Positions 14,295 to 19,126 of a DNA stretch of 19,126 nucleotides are shown piece by piece; position 1 is the first letter of the stretch; every line of letters starts with the position of its first letter. Both the position numbers and the translations under genes were made by a program. The notes beneath the pieces were generated by a model, which was given only the letters and a program-made list of their open reading frames with translations, did no database searches and had not been told where the DNA came from. The stretch covers positions 1 through 19,126 of the forward strand of contig JBMFTS010000008.1 of the NCBI GenBank assembly GCA_049966915.1, read 5' to 3'. Source of the stretch: JAGDXZ01 sp049966915 (GTDB taxonomy: Archaea; Micrarchaeota; Micrarchaeia; Micrarchaeales; CABMGC01).

Positions 14295-15038
14295 ATGGGC
14301 GTAATAGATGTAGACAGCATAAGGTTCGAATTCAGCCCGTCTATGGTGATAATAGATGGCGTTTCATTCAGTGCCAATAAGCAAGAGTTTGTAACTGTTG
14401 TAGGGCCGTCCGGCTGCGGCAAGAGCACCCTTCTGAGAATAATAGCGGGTCTGATGGCGCCAACATCGGGCAGCGTGTACTTTCTTGGCAAGCGAATACT
14501 CGAACCGGTAAAGGGCCTTTCGTTCGTGTTTCAGGATTTCGGCTTGCTGCCTTGGCTGACTGCAATTGAAAACGTGAAGCTGGGCATGTCGATGCTTAGC
14601 ATAAGCGAGCAGTCCAAGGAGAAAAGGGCGATGTCGCTGCTCGAAAAGTTTGGGTTGTCTGGGTTCGCTAACGCCTATGTGAATTCGCTGAGCGGCGGAA
14701 TGAAGCAGCGCGTGGGCATAGCGCGCGCTTTAGCATCGGATCCGAAGGTTTTGCTCATGGACGAGCCCTTCAGCTCAATAGATGAGCTTACTGCAGAGAC
14801 GCTGAGAAGCGACGTTCTGCGGATGCTCAGAAATCCGAAAATACCGGTCGATTCCGTAATAATGGTGAGCCACAACATAGAAGAAGCAGTGGAGCTTTCG
14901 GACAAGATAGTTGTGCTGTCAGACAAGCCCTCTAAGGTCAAGGCGGTGAAAAGCGTCGGCCTGCCTTATCCCAGGAACAAGCACGACAAGTCGTTCATGG
15001 AGCACGTGGACGAAATCTACTCGATACTCACCGAATAG
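14295..15038 (+). CDS. ABC transporter ATPase, NitT/TauT (SsuB) type
   Basis: The nucleotide-binding subunit that drives import of a small anion or sulfonate-like substrate. It is 247 aa with all motifs: Walker A GPSGCGKST (37-45), Q-loop Q80 in VFQDFGLLPWLT, signature LSGGMKQR (132-139), Walker B VLLMDEP (152-158), and H193 in VSHN. The FQDFGLLPWLTAIENV segment is typical of the SsuB/TauB/NrtD group. Its probable membrane partner is the duplicated permease coded on the other strand downstream. Unlike some archaeal relatives it has no C-terminal AAA-associated domain; that domain is encoded separately at 15028-15507. The two genes overlap tail to tail by 11 bp. Confidence 0.9.
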   Translation: MGVIDVDSIRFEFSPSMVIIDGVSFSANKQEFVTVVGPSGCGKSTLLRIIAGLMAPTSGSVYFLGKRILEPVKGLSFVFQDFGLLPWLTAIENVKLGMSMLSISEQSKEKRAMSLLEKFGLSGFANAYVNSLSGGMKQRVGIARALASDPKVLLMDEPFSSIDELTAETLRSDVLRMLRNPKIPVDSVIMVSHNIEEAVELSDKIVVLSDKPSKVKAVKSVGLPYPRNKHDKSFMEHVDEIYSILTE

Positions 15039-15507
15039 GCTCAGCGCGCCAGAGGTCTTTCTTGCTGTCATAGTGCAGCATGCCTATCCTTATCCCCCAG
15101 CCAATGAGCAGGCTTTTAAGTATCTCTTCGTTGGTAATGCCGTCTGCGTGGAAGCTCACTCCCCTTTTTCTCAGGGCTTTTGCAAGCTCGTGCGTGGTCA
15201 GCTCATGCTTGTCGAGCGCGTCAATTACTGTTTTGAATGGCTCGATGTTTTGCATCCCATTCCGCGCGCTTTCCATGAAGCTTTTCTCATCGTACACGTT
15301 TCCGATATCGGTCAAGCTTACTTCTCCGTTCTTTACCTTTATCATGCCAAGAAGCTCGCAGGCATGAAGGAGCGGAAGCAGGCTGTCTATCTGCTCGTTT
15401 ATTTCTTCGGCGAGCTTTGCAACAGTCATTGCGCCTTTGTTTTCGTTTAGCACTTTCAGTACGCCCCTGACCTGGCTGATCGACGGACCAAGCGGAAACT
15501 GTTGCAT
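15028..15507 (-). CDS. Free-standing AAA-associated C-terminal domain protein
   Basis: The 159-aa protein matches, by pattern, the domain usually fused behind NitT/TauT ATPases (Pfam AAA_assoc_C). It opens PLGPSISQVRGVLKVL, then winged-helix-like AKLAEEINEQIDSLLPLLHACELLGMIKVKNGEV and LTDIG. A second half follows with WGIRIGMLHYDSKKDLW. In relatives it probably regulates ATPase activity. Here it is a separate gene between permease and ATPase, on the permease strand, 42 nt after the permease stop. ATG 15507 has no strong ribosome binding site. A TATA element and a palindrome lie just upstream. Role inferred from family and context. Confidence 0.75.
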   Translation of the reverse strand: MQQFPLGPSISQVRGVLKVLNENKGAMTVAKLAEEINEQIDSLLPLLHACELLGMIKVKNGEVSLTDIGNVYDEKSFMESARNGMQNIEPFKTVIDALDKHELTTHELAKALRKRGVSFHADGITNEEILKSLLIGWGIRIGMLHYDSKKDLWRAEPIR

Positions 15508-15521
15508 AAACCCATTCTAAT

Positions 15522-15536
15522 GAGCGTTAAACGCTC
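15522..15536. promoter_or_regulatory. Perfect 15-bp palindrome, candidate operator
   Basis: GAGCGTT-A-AACGCTC has 7-bp arms around one base. On the minus strand it lies directly after a TATA element (15537-15546) and ends about 15 nt before ATG 15507. That is the classic place for a repressor site. The same sequence could form a hairpin at the end of the permease mRNA. Confidence 0.5.
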
Positions 15537-15546
15537 TTATATTTTT
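15537..15546 (-). promoter_or_regulatory. TATA box for the AAA-associated domain gene
   Basis: AAAAATATAA on the minus strand lies 4 nt past the permease stop and about 34 nt before ATG 15507. The predicted start near 15514-15516 gives a very short leader. Confidence 0.45.
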
Positions 15547-15549
15547 CTA

Positions 15550-17130
15550 TCAGCCGTAGGTCTTGGCGACTTTGTCGTATAGTCTTTTCCACACAAACCT
15601 GTTTACCAAAATTATCATTATTGTCAAATTTGCCAGCGCCAGAAGCATCAGCAGCAGGTTGCCGCTGTCAAGCGAGAGATCGAGAAGCTTGCCTATGCCT
15701 GTGCTTACGCTGCTTATCACTGCGCCGTTGCCTATTGCCGTGCTCGTAAAGTACTCTGCAACTATGCTAGCGTTCCATTCCGCTGCTATGCCAGTAACTG
15801 CTCCGGTTATCAAGCCGGGTATTATCGCTTTGAGGTATATGCTCCTGAAGGCGTTCTTGCCTTTTACTTGGAACACTTTCTTTACTTCCATTATGCTCTG
15901 CGGCATTGTTCTCGTGCTTGCGATTATGCTGAATATGACATACCATATGCCGCTGAGTATAAATACAAAAAATGCAACGAGTTCGCCGTGCGCTGGTTCC
16001 TTGCTGAGCATTATCGCCACCGGCGGCAGCAGGACCGTGGCAGGTATCGAAGCGAGGATCTGCATGCCAAGCAAATAGTGGCTTTGGTGCTTTGACATGA
16101 AAACCATGTAGATAGAAAGAGGCACGGCTATGAGCAGTATCACCGCAAATGACAGCCACACCCTGGCCATGCTGGCAGCAAGCGAAATAAGCACCTGCCC
16201 TTCATAGACAAAAATCTTTGTCCCGAAGGCGTATACGAGCAAGACCACAGCCAGCACAATTGCTATTGCGCCATAGACCTTGTGCAACACGCTACCTTTT
16301 TGCGCAATGCCCGCTTCTGCATATTGCGGCGCTCTTTCGATATGGGCATGCGCCCCCGACAAGCGCAGCTGCAGGCCAAGACGCAGCATATGCATTCTCA
16401 TCTTAAGGAACTTGCGGTGCCTTTCACTTAGCCTTTGCTGCTCCCTAGTTTTTGCAAAGCCGCCCCCAGCGTGCGCCGTAAATTTCTTTTCCAAGGGCGC
16501 AAAGAAGAGGAAGCGGGTAAGCACTACGAAGACAACAAATACCGCCAATGCAAGCGCATAGCCGTAAAAATTGCCGCTGATGGCAAGGCTGGTTAAGGCA
16601 ACGCCTATTCCGTGCTTTACAGCATACGCCTTGTTGCCTATTGAAAATATCTCACTTGTAACAAGATAGAAAAGGCCTATAGACCAAGAAAGCACAGACT
16701 GCTCCACTACGCGAGGCATTGCCGCCGGCACAAATATTTTTTTCAGCCTTTCAAGCAGGCTCATATGGTATAAGCTTGCGAGCTCTGAGAACTCGTTAGG
16801 CAGGGTTTTTATGGATTCGTATGCGCCGAAGGCTATGTTCCACACCATGCTTGTTATTATGAGAAATATCACCGCCGCGTTTATGCCTATGAATCCGGGC
16901 AAAATCGCCACGAATATGTAAATCACGAACGGGAAGAAAGCAAGTATGGGAAGTGTTTGAAATATGTCAAGCACGGGTATGATTATTTTCTCTGCTCTCT
17001 TGCTTCTTGCCGCTTCTATGCCAACAGCAAGACTTATGATAATAGAGAAGAAGAGCGCTACGAACATCCTGGCCCAGGAAAACGTGGCGTCAACGAGCAG
17101 CGACGCGAGCAAGCCGTATATGGGCATCAT
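15550..17130 (-). CDS. Duplicated ABC transporter permease, NitT/TauT type
   Basis: A membrane channel made of two fused permease halves, 526 aa, resembling the archaeal duplicated anion-transport permeases (COG4986-like). Half one spans residues 1-212 with an EAA loop at about 114-138 (ELASLYHMSLLERLKKIFVP). A basic, charged cytoplasmic linker covers about 213-283. Half two runs from 284 to the end with a second EAA loop near 414-439. Each half has about five to six membrane spans. The start is ATG 17130 or 17127; the frame is blocked by a stop at 17161-17163, and the first half looks short of its usual first span. No binding-protein gene is seen nearby. Confidence 0.87.
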   Translation of the reverse strand: MMPIYGLLASLLVDATFSWARMFVALFFSIIISLAVGIEAARSKRAEKIIIPVLDIFQTLPILAFFPFVIYIFVAILPGFIGINAAVIFLIITSMVWNIAFGAYESIKTLPNEFSELASLYHMSLLERLKKIFVPAAMPRVVEQSVLSWSIGLFYLVTSEIFSIGNKAYAVKHGIGVALTSLAISGNFYGYALALAVFVVFVVLTRFLFFAPLEKKFTAHAGGGFAKTREQQRLSERHRKFLKMRMHMLRLGLQLRLSGAHAHIERAPQYAEAGIAQKGSVLHKVYGAIAIVLAVVLLVYAFGTKIFVYEGQVLISLAASMARVWLSFAVILLIAVPLSIYMVFMSKHQSHYLLGMQILASIPATVLLPPVAIMLSKEPAHGELVAFFVFILSGIWYVIFSIIASTRTMPQSIMEVKKVFQVKGKNAFRSIYLKAIIPGLITGAVTGIAAEWNASIVAEYFTSTAIGNGAVISSVSTGIGKLLDLSLDSGNLLLMLLALANLTIMIILVNRFVWKRLYDKVAKTYG

Positions 17131-17202
17131 TTTATCATGGCCTTTGCTTCCTGACCCAGATCATACCGCTAAAGCATGGGCATAAATCATTAATAAACGG
17201 AA

Positions 17203-17233
17203 GCAAATGCATCTTCCATTGCGCAAATGCGCA
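17203..17233. promoter_or_regulatory. Paired GCAAATGC boxes upstream of the nre promoter
   Basis: GCAAATGC occurs at 17203-17210 and again at 17223-17230, exactly 20 bp apart (two helical turns). The second copy sits in an inverted repeat TGCGCA-AA-TGCGCA (17220-17233) that abuts the TATA box. This is a candidate site for a dimeric activator or repressor of nre. Confidence 0.4.
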
Positions 17234-17234
17234 T

Positions 17235-17244
17235 GATATAAATA
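17235..17244 (+). promoter_or_regulatory. TATA box for nre
   Basis: GATATAAATA has its predicted start near 17266. The leader of about 25 nt contains GGTAAT at 17281-17286 before ATG 17292. Confidence 0.5.
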
Positions 17245-17291
17245 CGAGTAATGAATATAAGTAATGTTTATGTCACAATTGGTAATCGGCT

Positions 17292-18527
17292 ATGACCTTT
17301 GCCGGCAGCATGCAAGAAGATAAACAGAAAGGGCAGTTGAACGTAGTGCGCACGCAGCAGGTTTACCTGAACATGCGCGATCCGCGGTTGCTAAAGTACT
17401 ATTACCGCTTCAACACAATCAACATGATAAAGGGCACAGAACTAGAAGGATCATCGCCGCCAGATATTTTTGTCGGCCACGCCGGATATCCCAACGTGTA
17501 CATAGGGCCGCTTGTGCCTCCGCAATTCGGAGACACCTCGTTGCTTGCTTCACCGGAGCAGTGGGTCGGCAAAAGCATAATAGACATAGTCGCCTACAGG
17601 TCGACGCTCGTAAGGGGCATGTTCAAAGCCAATATAGCAGAAACCCATGGAAGGCTCCAGGACATGCTGCAGGAGCTGGCCATAGCAGACAAATACACGT
17701 ATGCAGAAATGGAACTCAAGCACAAGCCCAATCCAGTGATAAGCCTTGACGAGAACGGGCAGCCGTTCGGCCCTAGCGCGCAGCTTCGTTCTATGGAAAT
17801 AGGCAACACGCGCGCAAACAAAGACGTTGAGCGTGCGTTTTTCGATACGGACATGACGGCGCGCACGGCCATGCTTGAGCTGTACGACAAAGGCGTTCAG
17901 GTTACCAAGATACAGAAGGCGGTTTCCGCCGGGGTTCTTGGTATGGGCGAAAACAGGAAGTTCGTGCCAACGCGGTGGAGCATAACCGCAGTGGACGACA
18001 CAATTTCAAAAACCAAGCTTGAAAGCATAAAGGAATACCCAATGCTGGATTCCATACGCATTTACGAAACTGTGGCGCTTGACAACAGGTGGCTCGTGTT
18101 GATGGCGCCGGGCGAATGGAGCTACGAGCTCATCGAAGCATGGTACCCGGATACTACTTGGAACCTCAGCCGCAACGACATAGCAATATACTCGTCGCAC
18201 GAATTCTACGGCGGCAGGAAGACATACGCAGAGATAGGCGGTTGCTACTACGCCGCAAGGCTTGCCGTTTCCGAGCTGCTTGAGCGCGTAAAGGCCCAAG
18301 CAAAGGTCGTGATACTGAGAGAGACGCACTCAGGCTACATACTTCCGGTTGGCGTTTGGAATGTCAGGGAGCACGTAAGGCAGGCTCTCAGGCAGCAGCC
18401 CCGCTACTTCTCTAGCATGAATGACGCGCTTGCCTACGTGGGCGCGAGGATGGAGATAAGCGTGCCGGTGTGGATAAGGAACAGCACAGTGTTGCAGCAC
18501 ATGCTTTACCAGCGCACCTTGCGATGA
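17292..18527 (+). CDS. Nre-family DNA repair protein
   Basis: Archaeal Nre proteins act in repair of DNA damage; NreA of Haloferax works with the sliding clamp through a C-terminal PIP motif. This 411-aa protein has the family block SSPPDIFVGHAGYPNVYIGP followed by LVPPQFGDTSLLASPEQW. Later come RSTLVRG, VPTRWSITAVDDTISK, EFYGGRKTYAEIGGCYYAAR and an Nre-like end. It lacks the N-terminal zinc finger of NreB-type members. Its last residues (QHMLYQRTLR) do not carry a proper PIP box, so clamp binding is doubtful. ATG 17292 follows GGTAAT; M7 is an alternative start. It is convergent with the next gene across 7 nt. Confidence 0.9.
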   Translation: MTFAGSMQEDKQKGQLNVVRTQQVYLNMRDPRLLKYYYRFNTINMIKGTELEGSSPPDIFVGHAGYPNVYIGPLVPPQFGDTSLLASPEQWVGKSIIDIVAYRSTLVRGMFKANIAETHGRLQDMLQELAIADKYTYAEMELKHKPNPVISLDENGQPFGPSAQLRSMEIGNTRANKDVERAFFDTDMTARTAMLELYDKGVQVTKIQKAVSAGVLGMGENRKFVPTRWSITAVDDTISKTKLESIKEYPMLDSIRIYETVALDNRWLVLMAPGEWSYELIEAWYPDTTWNLSRNDIAIYSSHEFYGGRKTYAEIGGCYYAARLAVSELLERVKAQAKVVILRETHSGYILPVGVWNVREHVRQALRQQPRYFSSMNDALAYVGARMEISVPVWIRNSTVLQHMLYQRTLR

Positions 18528-18534
18528 TGCGCCG

Positions 18535-19038
18535 CTATCTTTTCAATAGGTGGAATTGCTCTATGTATTTGAGGCCGTCAGGGCTTGTGTTGTCTTGTTT
18601 TCTGTAAATGTTGAGAATGGCGTCTGCTACGCGCTCGCCTCCTGCAATTTCCACCAAGTTCCACGCATGCGGCGCAATCTTATCTTTTCCAGTATATCCC
18701 AAGACAAGAAAGCTCTCGTAGCCAAGCTTCTGCAGCACCATGTTCAAGATTGCCGCGGATTCCAGGCACGATGCCTTCTTGACGTAAAGCACGTCGTCGC
18801 TCCTTATTTCGCGCGCCATTCCGTAGGCATTTTCTTCAGGTTTCAAAGCGTTGTGCAGAAACAAAACGGCCGCTTTGACCCTATCTTCTCCATATTTGTC
18901 ATGCGCATACTTTCTTGTTTCATTTGCTAGGTTTTCCAGCATTTGCGAAAATTCTACGCGCAGCCAGTAGGTTCCAAACTGTTCAAGCTGTGCGCTTATC
19001 ATTTCCGAATCGTACTCTTCTATCACTAGATTTGCCAC
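18535..19038 (-). CDS. Transglutaminase-like cysteine protein
   Basis: No exact family is recognised, but the 167-aa protein shows the transglutaminase-fold order Cys-His-Asp. C91 is in KKASCLESAAILNMVLQKLG, H124 in APHAWNLVEI and D139 in RVADAILNIY, with the usual strand between them (GYESFLVLGY). Such archaeal proteins may be peptidases or inactive protein-binding folds. The start is GTG 19038, with GGAG (19044-19047) 5 nt upstream. The frame stays open about 24 codons further up but contains no ATG or TTG there. No signal peptide; cytosolic. Convergent with nre. Confidence 0.65.
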   Translation of the reverse strand: MANLVIEEYDSEMISAQLEQFGTYWLRVEFSQMLENLANETRKYAHDKYGEDRVKAAVLFLHNALKPEENAYGMAREIRSDDVLYVKKASCLESAAILNMVLQKLGYESFLVLGYTGKDKIAPHAWNLVEIAGGERVADAILNIYRKQDNTSPDGLKYIEQFHLLKR

Positions 19039-19115
19039 TGTGTCTCCGTCTTTTAGCTTGCTTCTCTTTTCCAGCTGAAACGGAAGTTGGATTTGCGTGG
19101 CATCGCCTGCCTATA

Positions 19116-19123
19116 CTATTTAA
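19116..19123 (-). promoter_or_regulatory. TATA box for the transglutaminase-like gene
   Basis: TTAAATAG on the minus strand, at the window edge. A start near 19093 would give a leader of about 55 nt, long for this window, ending in GGAG before GTG 19038. Confidence 0.4.
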
Positions 19124-19126
19124 TTG

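Noticed and set aside
15563..16078. 171-aa plus-strand open frame opposite the permease
   Set aside because: Hydrophobic only because it mirrors transmembrane codons of the permease; no independent support.

Overview
The window reads as archaeal chromosome. The evidence is an archaeal RNA polymerase stalk subunit next to Spt4, an archaeal/GlnRS-like glutamyl-tRNA synthetase, an Nre-family repair protein, TATA-box promoters about 26 nt from start codons, and GGTGAT-like ribosome binding sites inside operons. Very short intergenic gaps, small proteins, ATA/AGG-rich codon use and a P3A-type proton ATPase suggest a compact-genome, acid-tolerant lineage. My best guess is the Micrarchaeota (ARMAN) group. 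That placement is inference; nothing here is a taxonomic marker I could align. I see no insertion sequence, CRISPR array, prophage or rRNA.

Layout. 1-1031 (+): tail of an unassigned gene, then rpo7 and spt4 (transcription). 1065-1781 (-): a long archaeal FKBP-type prolyl isomerase. It shares a symmetric core promoter with a divergent, sequon-rich exported protein (1846-2448, +), which is closely followed by gltX and a basic helical protein of unknown function (to 4842). 4869-5465 (-): a cysteine-less isochorismatase-fold hydrolase. 5582-8700 (+): tldD, tldE and a hotdog thioesterase in one tight operon, with a 53-aa zinc-finger gene facing it (8709-8870, -). 9006-11438 (+): a P-type proton ATPase. 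11439-11707: an intergenic stretch with no convincing gene. 11708-12955 (+): a DEAD-box helicase. 13033-13105 (-): tRNA-Pro(CGG), whose first 15 nt are also the last codons of an M24 Xaa-Pro peptidase (13091-14194, -).

14295-17130 carries a NitT/TauT-like ABC importer in an unusual arrangement. The ATPase is on the + strand. The duplicated permease and a free-standing AAA-associated C-terminal domain are on the - strand, converging on the ATPase, and no binding protein is visible. A perfect palindrome sits between the TATA box and the start of the free-standing domain gene. 17292-18527 (+) is an Nre DNA-repair protein behind a promoter with paired 8-bp boxes. 18535-19038 (-) is a small transglutaminase-like protein.

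The most notable items are the tRNA/CDS overlap with a possible intragenic tRNA promoter, the split and inverted importer with its candidate operator, the small zinc-finger gene, and a recurring TGA-T-NNN-ATG gene junction seen three times. I did not find a clearly new multi-gene system. Most genes belong to known families.
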